Below, piece by piece: positions 39,086 to 47,640 of a DNA stretch of 64,000 bases. The notes under the pieces were generated by a model. It was not told the origin of the DNA. It was given only the letters and a program-made list of their open reading frames with translations, and made no database searches. The stretch's first letter is position 1. Every line of letters begins with the position of its first letter. The translations under genes were made by a program, and so were the position numbers. The stretch comes from Asanoa ferruginea (GTDB taxonomy: Bacteria > Actinomycetota > Actinomycetes > Mycobacteriales > Micromonosporaceae), in the NCBI RefSeq assembly GCF_003387075.1, contig NZ_QUMQ01000001.1, positions 1,116,001 through 1,180,000 on the forward strand, read 5' to 3'.

Positions 39086-39412
39086 GTGGTGGATCGGTTG
39101 AGTGAGGTTTTCAGTGCGCTCGCCGATCCGACGCGGCGGGCGATCCTGGCTCGGCTGGCGGAGGGCGAGGCGACCGTGAACCAGATCGCCGAGCCGTTCC
39201 CGATCAGCCTTCAGGCGATCTCCAAGCATCTGAAGGTGCTGGAGCGAGCCGGCCTGATCACCCGCGGCCGCGACGCGCAGTGGCGGCCCTGCCGGCTCGA
39301 CGCGGCGCCGTTGCGTGAGGTTGCCGTGTGGGTGACGGAATACCGGCGCTTCTGGGAGGAGCGCTACGACGAGCTGGGCGAATACCTGAAACGAATCCAG
39401 AAGGAGAACTGA
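39086..39412 (+). CDS. ArsR/SmtB family transcriptional regulator
   Basis: 108 aa winged-helix protein: VFSALADPTRRAILARLAEG, then the recognition helix region EPFPISLQAISKHLKVLERA and the wing ITRGRDAQWRPCRLD. No metal-binding Cys motif, so it belongs to the non-metal subgroup that is paired with SRPBCC proteins. GAGGAAGG (39073-39080) precedes two adjacent GTG codons (39086, 39089). It lies 1 nt from the SRPBCC gene and probably represses the pair through the palindrome at 39044-39073. Confidence 0.93.
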   Translation: MVDRLSEVFSALADPTRRAILARLAEGEATVNQIAEPFPISLQAISKHLKVLERAGLITRGRDAQWRPCRLDAAPLREVAVWVTEYRRFWEERYDELGEYLKRIQKEN

Positions 39413-39413
39413 G

Positions 39414-39878
39414 ATGGCCGAGAACCTGACCGTGACCACCCCGTCCGACCTGGAGATCAAGATGGTTCGCGTGTTCGACGCGCCCCGGGCGTTGGTCTTC
39501 GCGGCGCACTCGAGCTGTGAGCACGTCAAGCACTGGTGGGGCCGGGGCAACCCGCTCGACTGCGAGATGGACTTCCGCCCGGGCGGCGGTTACCGGTTCG
39601 TCGAGCACGCGCCCGACGGCGAGTGGGCGTTCCGGGGTGAATACCGCGAGATCGAGGAGCCGGAGCGGATCGTGCAGACCTTCGAGTTCGAAGGGATGCC
39701 CGGGCAGATCTGCGTGGAGACGCTGGAGCTGACCGAAGAGAGCGGCAAGACGACCGTCACCAGCGTCACCCGCTTCGACACCAAGGAACAGCGCGACGGG
39801 ATGATCGCCTCCGGCATGTCCGAGGGCGCCGGGCAGTCCTACGACGCCCTGGCCAGCTACCTGGCCAAGCTGAACTGA
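39414..39878 (+). CDS. SRPBCC (AHSA1/START-like) domain protein
   Basis: 154 aa. Helix-grip fold signatures: EIKMVRVFDAPRALVFAAHS, CEHVKHWWGRGNPLDCEMDF, RPGGGYRFVEHAPDG, and the long C-terminal helix GAGQSYDALASYLAKL. These AHSA1-type proteins bind hydrophobic ligands; pairing with an ArsR regulator is very common and the ligand is usually unknown. Followed by a strong bidirectional terminator. Confidence 0.93.
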   Translation: MAENLTVTTPSDLEIKMVRVFDAPRALVFAAHSSCEHVKHWWGRGNPLDCEMDFRPGGGYRFVEHAPDGEWAFRGEYREIEEPERIVQTFEFEGMPGQICVETLELTEESGKTTVTSVTRFDTKEQRDGMIASGMSEGAGQSYDALASYLAKLN

Positions 39879-39891
39879 GCTGAGCGAGAAC

Positions 39892-39921
39892 CGTGGCGGC
39901 CTCCCGATGGAGGCCGCCACG
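39892..39921. terminator. Bidirectional terminator
   Basis: A perfect 13-bp stem (CGTGGCGGCCTCC / GGAGGCCGCCACG) with the 4-nt loop CGAT fills the gap between the convergent SRPBCC and GH26-like genes. No long T-run, as often seen in actinomycetes. Confidence 0.75.
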
Positions 39922-39924
39922 CCC

Positions 39925-42105
39925 TCATCCCCTTGACGTCAGGTCCACCTGGAAGGTCGGGTCCAGGCCCAGGCGGCGGTAGGCGGCCAGGCCGGACGAT
40001 GTCCGGGTGACGCGGGAGTCCTTGCCCGACTGGTCCGACGGGGTGTCGAAGTAGACCATCGCCTTCAGGCGCGGGAACATCGAGATCTGCTTGGCCACCG
40101 AGTCGAAGAAGTCGGCCATGTGGCCCGGGTCGCGAGACGAATACCAGACGCCCCACTCGCCCAGCATGAACGGCTTGTCCGGGTGTTTCGCCGCCGCGTA
40201 GTTGTAGAAGCCCTGCCACGCCGGGGCGCTGCTGGATTTGCGGTTCATCAGCTCAGCGAAGTCGCCGTAACCGTATTGGCCCGGGTCGCTGTGTGCGTAG
40301 ACGTCCCAGCCCAGCCAGTCGACCACGTCGTCGCCGGGGTAGAGCTGCTCCCACCACGACTGGGTGAGCCACGGGATGTAGGCCATGTGCACCATCACCG
40401 AGACCAGGTTGGACACGCCCTCGGCGCGGAGGCGGTTGATCACGTAGCGGTACATGTTGCGGAAGTCCGTGGCCGTGTAGCCGGAGCCGCTCGCCGGCTT
40501 CACGTCGTTTTCCGGCTCGTGGTGCACGGTGAAGAAGAACGGCTCGGTGAACGTGTCCCGGATGTGCTCGGCCAGCCGGTCCAGGTAGTTGTCGGTGGCC
40601 TCGTCACCGCGGGCGATCTGGGCCCAGCTCGCGCCCGTCGGTTTCCAGTTGAGGAACAGCAGGCGGGGCTTCGCCGGGTCGCGGGCGATGCTCATCTCCT
40701 GCGCGGTCGGGAAGATCTCCGTGCCGCGGTGATAGGCGTGGTAGATCGCCTGGGTTCGGCCCGTGTCCGACTCGAACTGCGCCAGCGCCTGGTCGCGTGA
40801 CTGGTCGGTGTGCGCGCCAGGAGCAACACCCCAGAGCACCCCACACGTGGGTACGAGCTTCGCGCCCAGCGTGCAGCGCCCGTCACCGGGCGGCTGGGTC
40901 GGGCTGGTGGTCGGCGTCGGCGACGTCGGCCCGGTGGTCGGGGTCGGCCCCGAAGTCGGTCCCGCCGTCGGCGTCGAAGTCGGTCCCGCCGTCGGCGTCG
41001 AAGTCGGTCCCGCCGTCGGCGTCGAAGTCGGTCCCGCCGTCGGCGTCGAAGTCGGTCCCGCCGTCGGCGTCGAAGTCGGTCCCGCCGTCGGCGTCGAAGT
41101 CGGTCCCGCCGTCGGAGTCGACGTCGGGTTGGCCGTCGGAGTAGCGGATGGAGTCGGGCTCGCGGTCGGCGTCGGGTCGTCGGTCGGCGTGGTCGTCGGC
41201 GTCGGGAGGTCCGGCAGATCGGGAAGATCCGGCAGGTCCGGGAGGTCCGGCAGGCCCGGCCCACCCGGAAGATCGGGCAGGTCAGGCAGATCCGGAACAC
41301 TCGGCAACCCCGGCAGGCCCGGAACACCCGGTAGCCCAGGCAGACCCGGCAGGTCCGGCCCACCCGGAAGATCCGGCAGGTCAGGGAGGTTCGGCAGGTT
41401 CGGGAGGTTCGGGCGACCCGGAAGATCAGGCAGGTTGGGCAGCTTCGGCGGCCGGGGCCGGCTCGGCCGGTCGTTGCCGATCTGCGGCAGCCCGGGCACG
41501 TTCCCGACGTAGGGCCGCACCGCGTCCTGCCACGACACCTTCAGCGTCGGCTCGATCTTGCCCTGCGCCGGCCGTACCCCGTCAGCGTCGAAGAAGTCGG
41601 CCAGGCCGCCGCCGGGCGCGGTCACCGCGAACGCGTACGTCCCGCGCCCCTTGATCGCTTTTGAGACGTCGAACCGGACCGACTTGTCGGACCGCCCGGG
41701 GCGCGCCGAAGCGATCACCGAGCCCAGCCGCGGCGCCGTCCGCCGGTCGAGTTTGTCTTCCCGCCACGAGGTGCCGGGCACCTTGCTGAGCTCGAGCAGC
41801 GGTGGCAGCGCGCCGGCCCGGCGGGTCAAGGTCACCGACGCACTGGTCGGCGTGCGGGCCGCCCGCCTGCTGTTCACGTCGAACTTCAAATAGGTGATCG
41901 CCGCACCGCCGTCGAGGCCGCCGGCGACGAGTTCGATCCGGTTGCCCGAGAAGCCGTCGCCGGTCGTGGTGGCGTAGCCATCCGCGCTGACCGCCAGTTG
42001 GAGGTCGGGATTGGACCCGAGGGCGCCACCGACGACACCCAGCAGGACGGCGAAGCCGGTGAGACCGGCTGCTACCGCGGTGCGGACTCCGAGTGGTCTG
42101 GCCAT
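39925..42105 (-). CDS. Secreted GH26-like glycoside hydrolase with DNRLRE domain and Pro-rich linkers
   Basis: 726 aa. A signal peptide (VRTAVAAGLTGFAVLLGVVG) precedes a DNRLRE-type beta-sandwich (about 35-195, ITYLKFDVNSRRAARTPTSA), then a Leu-Pro-Asp/Gly repeat linker (about 210-310), a Thr/Pro linker with seven TSTPTAGP units, and a catalytic (beta/alpha)8 domain (about 430-726). The acid/base Glu is in FFTVHHEPENDV and the nucleophile Glu in FMLGEWGVWYSS, as in GH26 (mannanase/lichenase clan). It probably trims or loosens the polysaccharide made by the divergent operon. ATG 42105 is set by GGAGGG 7 nt upstream. Confidence 0.85.
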   Translation of the reverse strand: MARPLGVRTAVAAGLTGFAVLLGVVGGALGSNPDLQLAVSADGYATTTGDGFSGNRIELVAGGLDGGAAITYLKFDVNSRRAARTPTSASVTLTRRAGALPPLLELSKVPGTSWREDKLDRRTAPRLGSVIASARPGRSDKSVRFDVSKAIKGRGTYAFAVTAPGGGLADFFDADGVRPAQGKIEPTLKVSWQDAVRPYVGNVPGLPQIGNDRPSRPRPPKLPNLPDLPGRPNLPNLPNLPDLPDLPGGPDLPGLPGLPGVPGLPGLPSVPDLPDLPDLPGGPGLPDLPDLPDLPDLPDLPTPTTTPTDDPTPTASPTPSATPTANPTSTPTAGPTSTPTAGPTSTPTAGPTSTPTAGPTSTPTAGPTSTPTAGPTSTPTAGPTSGPTPTTGPTSPTPTTSPTQPPGDGRCTLGAKLVPTCGVLWGVAPGAHTDQSRDQALAQFESDTGRTQAIYHAYHRGTEIFPTAQEMSIARDPAKPRLLFLNWKPTGASWAQIARGDEATDNYLDRLAEHIRDTFTEPFFFTVHHEPENDVKPASGSGYTATDFRNMYRYVINRLRAEGVSNLVSVMVHMAYIPWLTQSWWEQLYPGDDVVDWLGWDVYAHSDPGQYGYGDFAELMNRKSSSAPAWQGFYNYAAAKHPDKPFMLGEWGVWYSSRDPGHMADFFDSVAKQISMFPRLKAMVYFDTPSDQSGKDSRVTRTSSGLAAYRRLGLDPTFQVDLTSRG
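40952..41119. repeat. Seven 24-bp direct repeats encoding TSTPTAGP
   Basis: Seven consecutive units start at 40952, 40976, 41000, 41024, 41048, 41072 and 41096 (each begins GAAGTCGGTCCCGCCGTCGG), nearly identical at the nucleotide level. They lie within the Thr/Pro linker of the GH26-like gene. The identity suggests recent expansion by slippage or recombination. Confidence 0.92.
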
Positions 42106-42229
42106 CAGGTTTCCCTCCATCGTGACGCCTGTCTACCGGCGTGGCTGATGGTGCTCATGACCGACTTTATCCAAAATCGGGTAGTTAGGAGCATTAGCCG
42201 TTTTTCTGGGTAACGGTCTCGTCAGTCGT

Positions 42230-44134
42230 ATGTACCATTTCGTCCCCCCACGGGCGAGTTACGCGAGACCCGGCCCGCCCGTTGAACCCCCCGTGGAAAC
42301 CACCGGCCCTACCGCGCCCGATCTTTCCGACTACCTCGGCCTGCTCCGCCGGCAGTGGTGGCTGGTGGTGCTGGGGTGCGTGCTCGGCGTCGGCGGCGGA
42401 TTCGGCGCCAACCAGGTGATGGCGAAGACCTACGAGTCGGTCACCTCGGTGCTCGTGCAACCGGCCGGCCAGGACACGAACGTGGCGGGCGGCCGGACCA
42501 AGGGCGACATCAACCTCGACACCGAGGCGCAACTCGTCGGCTCGACCCAGATCGCGGTCGGCGCCGCCGACCTGCTCCGCTCCGGCGACGCACCCGACAT
42601 CCTGGCCAAGGGCGTCTCGGTCACCGTGCCGCCGAACACCGCGGTGCTGGAGATCGCCTACAAGGCCGCCGACCCCGCCCGGGCCCAGGCCGGCTCGCAC
42701 GCGTTCGCCGAGGCCTACCTGCGCAACCGCGAGGCCAGCGCGCAGGCCGGGATCGACGCCCAGATCTCCGCGCTGACCAACAAGGTGAAACAGCTCAACG
42801 CGAACCTGGCCAACATCAACACCAAGCTGGCCGCGCTGACCCAGGACGCCGCCTCGCGGCCCAGCCTGGAGAGCCAGCGCAGCACCAACCAGAGCCAGCT
42901 CAACTCGATCAGCGGCAAGCTCAACGACCTGACCACCGAGACGGTCAGCGCCGGCAAGATCATTAGCGACGCGCAACTGCCGAGCGAGCCGAGCAAGCCG
43001 AATCGCAAGCTCAACCTGGCCACCGGCGCGATGCTCGGGCTGCTGCTCGGCCTGTCTGTCGCGGTGGTCCGGGAGCGCCTCGACCGCCGAGTGCGCGGCG
43101 CCGCCGACGTCGAGCGGGTCGCCCGGGTGCCGGTGCTCGCGGAGCTCACCGAAGCCACCGGGCCACAGCTTGACGAGATCTTCCAGCCGTACGCGACAGG
43201 CGGCCGGACCTTCAACCGCCTGCGCAACGAGGTGCTGGCCAGCCTGCGCGCCGAGGACCGGGTGGTGGTCGTCGCCGGTGCGAGCCGGGGCGTCGCGTCC
43301 ACCCTGGTCGCCGCCAACCTGGCCGCGGCCATGGCGCGCAGCGGCAGCGAGGTGGTGCTGGTCGGCGCCCACCTGCCGGACAGCCTGGTCGACGCCGCGC
43401 CGCTGGCCCGACTGTTCGGCGTCGGCGCCACTCCCGGCCTCGGTGACGTGCTGACCGGCAAGGTCGGGCTGCGCGCCGCGGTGCAGCGGGCGCCCCGGGT
43501 GCCCTCGCTGCGGGTGATCACCACCGGCGGCACGGCCAGCGCCGGCGGGCTGCTCCAGTCGCAGGCGCTGCGTCAGGTGCTGGCCCAGCTCCGCCGCCGC
43601 GACTGGTATGTCGTGATCGAGGCGCCGTCGACCGCCAGCAGCGCCGACGCGCAGAGCCTGGCCCGGATGGCCGACGCCGCGATCCTCACCGTCGAGTTGC
43701 GCCGCACCCGCCGCCCGGAGGTGGTCGACGCGGTCGCCCAGCTCACCCGGGTCGGCACCCCGCTGCTCGGCACGGTGGTGATCCCGCGGCTGGCACCGAG
43801 CGCCGAGAGCCAGTCCGACAACGACACCGAGTTCAGCCACGACGAGGACACCCCGGACTTCGACGACCTGCGCGACCTCGACGCCTCCGGCGACGTGTTG
43901 CGCGAGGTGCCGCGGTCCCGGCCGCCGGCGACCGCCGACGAGAACTCCGGCGACCTGACCGTTGCCGGCGTCACCCTGCCGGGCGGGCTGCGCAACAGGC
44001 AGCCGAGCAACCGCCGCCCCGCCCGCGCCAAGTCGGAAACCGACCCCGACACCGCGGTGCTGCGCCGGCTCGACTCCGAGACGCTGCGCGACATGGATCG
44101 CGCCGCCAACAATGGTCAGCACACCGCTTCGTGA
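42230..44134 (+). CDS. Wzz-type chain-length regulator with degenerate BY-kinase domain
   Basis: 634 aa. A Wzz topology is clear: cytoplasmic N-terminus, TM1 (WWLVVLGCVLGVGGGFGANQ), periplasmic domain with coiled coil (KVKQLNANLANINTKLAALT), and TM2 (KLNLATGAMLGLLLGLSVAV). A MinD-like domain follows, but the P-loop is VVAGASRGVASTLVAANLA, lacking GK(S/T), and the Walker A' Asp is lost (VVLVGAHLPDS). No C-terminal Tyr cluster. It therefore probably controls polysaccharide length without kinase activity. It overlaps the next gene by 23 nt. No Shine-Dalgarno at ATG 42230; the start is tentative. Confidence 0.88.
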   Translation: MYHFVPPRASYARPGPPVEPPVETTGPTAPDLSDYLGLLRRQWWLVVLGCVLGVGGGFGANQVMAKTYESVTSVLVQPAGQDTNVAGGRTKGDINLDTEAQLVGSTQIAVGAADLLRSGDAPDILAKGVSVTVPPNTAVLEIAYKAADPARAQAGSHAFAEAYLRNREASAQAGIDAQISALTNKVKQLNANLANINTKLAALTQDAASRPSLESQRSTNQSQLNSISGKLNDLTTETVSAGKIISDAQLPSEPSKPNRKLNLATGAMLGLLLGLSVAVVRERLDRRVRGAADVERVARVPVLAELTEATGPQLDEIFQPYATGGRTFNRLRNEVLASLRAEDRVVVVAGASRGVASTLVAANLAAAMARSGSEVVLVGAHLPDSLVDAAPLARLFGVGATPGLGDVLTGKVGLRAAVQRAPRVPSLRVITTGGTASAGGLLQSQALRQVLAQLRRRDWYVVIEAPSTASSADAQSLARMADAAILTVELRRTRRPEVVDAVAQLTRVGTPLLGTVVIPRLAPSAESQSDNDTEFSHDEDTPDFDDLRDLDASGDVLREVPRSRPPATADENSGDLTVAGVTLPGGLRNRQPSNRRPARAKSETDPDTAVLRRLDSETLRDMDRAANNGQHTAS

Positions 44135-45515
44135 ACGCGGCCGCCACGCGAAGTCGTGGCGACCGTCGCGCCCTGACATCTGGCTGCCGGCCTGGCCGCT
44201 CGCCGGGCTGCTGGTGCTGTATCCGGTGTGGTGGGCGCTCGGCCTGGGGGTGCTGATCTTCCCGCTGGCCGCGGTGCCGATGGCCTGGTTCCTCGTCAAG
44301 GCCCAATACGCGGGGCGCAGCGTACGCCTGCCACCGGGTTTCGCGTTTTGGCTTGTCTTCCTGGTGGTGCTGGTCGTCGGGGTGGCCGTGCTCGGCGCCG
44401 ACCCCGTCGGCACGGTGCCCGAGCGTGGCCTGGCCCGGATCCCGGGGGTGCTGTTCCGGCTCGGCGAGTATGCCGCGCTGACCGTGCTGCTGCTCTACGC
44501 CGGCAACCTGACCGAGCGGGAGCTGCCCAAGGCCCGGCTGGTCCGGCAGCTCGGCTGGCTCTTCGCGATCACCGTGGCCGGCGGGCTGCTCGGCGTGTTC
44601 GCGGGCACGTTCGAGTTCACCTCGCCGATCGAGTTGCTGCTGCCCGAGCACGTCCGGGACAAGGGCTTCATCCGGAGCCTGGTGCACCCGTACGCGGCCC
44701 AGATCCACGACATCCTCGGCGACGACCGGCCCCGCCCGGCAGCGCCCTGGGGCTACACCAACACCTGGGGCAACAACTTCCTGCTGCTGATGGTCTGGTT
44801 CTGCGCGGCGCTGTTCGGCGCCGCGGCCAGCCGCCGAGCCCGGGTGCTGGCGGTCCTGTGCCTGGCCGTCTCGGTCATCCCCGTGGTCATCTCGCTGAAC
44901 CGGGGCCTGTGGATCGGCCTCGGCGTCGCGGCGCTCTACGCCGCCGTCCGGCTGGCGTTCGCCGGCCGGGTCTGGGTGATCGGCGTGCTGGTCGCGGCCC
45001 TAGCAGCGATCGGCGCGGCGCTGGTCGTGACGCCGCTTGGCGACGTGGTGGCGGCCCGGCTCGACAACGGCAAGTCCAACGGCGTGCGGTCCTACCTGGT
45101 CGAGCGGGCGGTGACCGGGTGGGTCGAGTCGCCGCTGATCGGCTTCGGCTCGACCCGGACCACGATCGGCGGCCGCAACTCGATCACCGTCGGCGAGAGC
45201 CACGACTGCGAACGGTGCGGCAACTTCACGATCGGCGGCAACGGCCAGTTCTGGCAGTTGATCTTCGCGCACGGCGCCCTGGGCACGCTGGCCTACCTGG
45301 GCTTCTTCGGCTACGGGCTGTGGCGGTTCCGGCGCGACCGCAGCGCGATCGGCATCGCCGGCGGCTGCGCGCTGATCGGCTCGTTCGTGTCGATGTTCTG
45401 GTACAACACGCTGGTCACGCCGCTGGCGTTCATGTTTCTCGGCTACGCGTTGCTCTGGCGCAACGCGGCCAATGCCGCGGAATCCACCATCACGCGAAGT
45501 GGAGTGACACATTGA
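44112..45515 (+). CDS. O-antigen ligase/Wzy-like polymerase
   Basis: 467 aa with about eleven membrane helices. A long periplasmic loop between helices carries the Wzy/WaaL-type region (VERAVTGWVESPLIGFGSTR and CERCGNFTIGGNGQFWQLIF, with HGALGTLAYLGFFGYGLW following). Such proteins polymerise or ligate lipid-linked repeat units on the outer face of the membrane. Between Wzz and flippase genes, polymerase is the likely role. A CxxC pair (DCERCG) is unusual. Stop overlaps the next TTG start by 4 nt. Confidence 0.87.
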   Translation: MVSTPLRERGRHAKSWRPSRPDIWLPAWPLAGLLVLYPVWWALGLGVLIFPLAAVPMAWFLVKAQYAGRSVRLPPGFAFWLVFLVVLVVGVAVLGADPVGTVPERGLARIPGVLFRLGEYAALTVLLLYAGNLTERELPKARLVRQLGWLFAITVAGGLLGVFAGTFEFTSPIELLLPEHVRDKGFIRSLVHPYAAQIHDILGDDRPRPAAPWGYTNTWGNNFLLLMVWFCAALFGAAASRRARVLAVLCLAVSVIPVVISLNRGLWIGLGVAALYAAVRLAFAGRVWVIGVLVAALAAIGAALVVTPLGDVVAARLDNGKSNGVRSYLVERAVTGWVESPLIGFGSTRTTIGGRNSITVGESHDCERCGNFTIGGNGQFWQLIFAHGALGTLAYLGFFGYGLWRFRRDRSAIGIAGGCALIGSFVSMFWYNTLVTPLAFMFLGYALLWRNAANAAESTITRSGVTH

Positions 45516-46771
45516 GTCCCGTTGCCACGGCGCCGGCACACCTGCGGGTGCGGGACGCCCAGCTACGCGCGGCCTACCTGCGCGAGGTGCTCGACCTGCT
45601 GTATCCACCCCCCTGTTTCACCGACGGGGCGCCCGGTGACGACACCGACGGCCGGGTCGTCGGGGCACCGGTGGCGGACTATCTGGTGGTGCCCGACCTG
45701 CGCCGGCCGCGGCTGCTGGTGCCGGCGCGGTCGCGGCGGATCGCGGCCGCCGCCGTGCGCCGGTATGCCGAGCCGCAGGGCCGGCTCGCCCGGCTCAAGC
45801 GCGACGCGGTGGTCACCGCGCTGCGCAGCGGGGCGAGCGGGCTGCTGCTGCGCGACCGGGTCCGGGTGTATGGCCCGGCCGCCGAGACCATCGACGGCTA
45901 TCTGCGGCGGGTGCTCGGTGCCGAGGTGGCGCTGAGCATCCACATCGGACCGGCGCGGGCCAACCGCAAGCCGGTGCTCCAGCTCATCGCCCGCGACGGC
46001 CGCACGGTCGGGTTCGGCAAGCTGGGCACGGGGCCGCTGACCCGCCGGCTGGTGCGGGCCGAGACCTCGGCGCTCAACGCGCTCGCGCACGCCGTTGTCG
46101 ACGACGTCACCATTCCCCGCGTGCTGCACAGCGGCGAGTGGCGGGGCAACCAGGTGCTGGTGCAGAGCGCGCTGCCGGTCTGGCAACCCCGGGCGCCGCT
46201 GGCCGCCGAGCGGCTGGGCGCGGCGATGCGCGCGGTCGCCCTGTGTTGCGGCACCTCGAAGGGCTGGCTGTCGACCAGCCCCTACTGGACCGAGTTGCGG
46301 GAGCGGCTGTCGACGGTGACCGACCGGCCGGACGGTGCCGCGCTGGCCAACGCCGCCCGCGACCTGGCCGCGCGGGCCGGCGACACCGACCTGCGTTACG
46401 GGGCCTGGCACGGCGACTGGGCGCCGTGGAACATGGCGTCGCTGGCGAACTCGCTGCTGGTCTGGGACTGGGAACGGTTCACCCTCGGCGTCCCGCTCGG
46501 CTTCGACGCGCTGCACTACGAGTTGCAGCGCCGGATCCAGACCGACCCCGACGCGGCAGCCGCGGTGGAACGCATGGTCACCCGGGCGCCGCTGCTGCTC
46601 GCCCCGTTCGAGGTGCCGCGCGCCGCGGCCGAACTGACGGCCCTGCTCTACCTGATCGACCTGGCCGCCCGGTATCTCGCCGACCGGCAGGCCGAGGCCG
46701 GTGCCCGGCTCGGCGTGCTCGGCACCTGGCTGCTGCCCGTACTCGTCCGTCGCGTGGAGGCCTTCCGGTGA
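45512..46771 (+). CDS. Phosphotransferase (APH/choline-kinase fold) of the polysaccharide operon
   Basis: 419 aa. The C-terminal kinase core has the catalytic loop GAWHGDWAPWNMA and the metal-binding LLVWDWERF (Asp), as in aminoglycoside and choline/ethanolamine kinases. The N-terminal half (about 1-150) is unlike known kinases, with basic helices (RRIAAAAVRRYAEPQGRLAR). In this operon it may phosphorylate a sugar or lipid precursor, or modify the glycan. TTG start overlaps the previous stop (TTGA) and has GGAG 7 nt upstream. Exact substrate unknown. Confidence 0.82.
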   Translation: MSPVATAPAHLRVRDAQLRAAYLREVLDLLYPPPCFTDGAPGDDTDGRVVGAPVADYLVVPDLRRPRLLVPARSRRIAAAAVRRYAEPQGRLARLKRDAVVTALRSGASGLLLRDRVRVYGPAAETIDGYLRRVLGAEVALSIHIGPARANRKPVLQLIARDGRTVGFGKLGTGPLTRRLVRAETSALNALAHAVVDDVTIPRVLHSGEWRGNQVLVQSALPVWQPRAPLAAERLGAAMRAVALCCGTSKGWLSTSPYWTELRERLSTVTDRPDGAALANAARDLAARAGDTDLRYGAWHGDWAPWNMASLANSLLVWDWERFTLGVPLGFDALHYELQRRIQTDPDAAAAVERMVTRAPLLLAPFEVPRAAAELTALLYLIDLAARYLADRQAEAGARLGVLGTWLLPVLVRRVEAFR

Positions 46772-47640
46772 AGTCGTCGCATGTTCCCAGCCCGGTCAAA
46801 CGGGTCGTCCACTTCGGATCGCGCTCCTACGGCCGGATCACCGCGCCGGCCCGGATGCTGCCGTCGTTCCTGATCTGCGGCGGCCAGCGGTGCGGCACCA
46901 CCTCGCTCTACCGCGCCCTGGCCGCGCACCCGGCCGTGCTCAAGGCCGTGCTGCACAAGGGGGTGCACTATTTCGACACTTCCTACCACCACGGCATGGC
47001 CTGGTATCGCGGGCACTTCCCGCTGCAACGCACCGCGGCCAAGGTGGTCGAGCAGTTCGGGGTGCCGGCGCAGACGTTCGAGTCGAGCCCCTACTACATG
47101 TATCACCCGCACGCGGTCGCCCGGATCGCCCGCGACCTGCCCGACGTCAAGCTGGTCACGCTGGTCCGCGACCCGGTCGAACGGGCCTACTCGCAGCACG
47201 CGCACGAGTTGGCCCGTGGTTTCGAGTCGGAACCGTCGTTCGCCCGCGCACTCGCGCTCGAGCCGGGCCGGCTGCACGGCCAGGAGGAACGGCTCGCCGA
47301 CGACCCGACCTACTACAGCTTCGGACACCAGCACCACGCCTACCGGGCCCGCGGCGAGTACGCGACCTACCTGTCGGCGATGGCCGGCCGGATCGGCCGG
47401 GACCGGATCCTGGTCGTGGAGAGCGAGCGGTTCTTCACCACGCCGGAAGAGGTATACGACGAGGTGCTCGAGTTCCTCGGCCTGCCCGACCTCGGCTACC
47501 CGCCCTTCGAACGGCACAACGCCCGGCCGCGCGAGTCCGCGATGGACGAGCAGACCCGGCGCGACCTGACCGCACACTTCGCGGCGCACGACGACCGCCT
47601 CACCGAGTGGCTCGGGCGCGACCCGGTCTGGCGCCGATGA
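46768..47640 (+). CDS. PAPS-dependent sulfotransferase
   Basis: 290 aa, single sulfotransferase domain. The 5'-phosphosulfate loop is LPSFLICGGQRCGTTSLYRA and the 3'-phosphate site is VTLVRDPVERAYSQHAHEL; the family resembles heparan/polysaccharide O- and N-sulfotransferases. It transfers sulfate from PAPS to a carbohydrate hydroxyl or amine, presumably the repeat unit. PAPS can come from the APS kinase at 28.7 kb. GTG start overlaps the upstream stop and ATGA overlaps the flippase gene. Confidence 0.92.
   Translation: MKSSHVPSPVKRVVHFGSRSYGRITAPARMLPSFLICGGQRCGTTSLYRALAAHPAVLKAVLHKGVHYFDTSYHHGMAWYRGHFPLQRTAAKVVEQFGVPAQTFESSPYYMYHPHAVARIARDLPDVKLVTLVRDPVERAYSQHAHELARGFESEPSFARALALEPGRLHGQEERLADDPTYYSFGHQHHAYRARGEYATYLSAMAGRIGRDRILVVESERFFTTPEEVYDEVLEFLGLPDLGYPPFERHNARPRESAMDEQTRRDLTAHFAAHDDRLTEWLGRDPVWRR

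Noticed and set aside
42194-44413. 739-codon open frame opposite the Wzz-like gene
   Set aside because: Antisense shadow, with composition typical of mirror frames; it would also run across the promoter of the polysaccharide operon.
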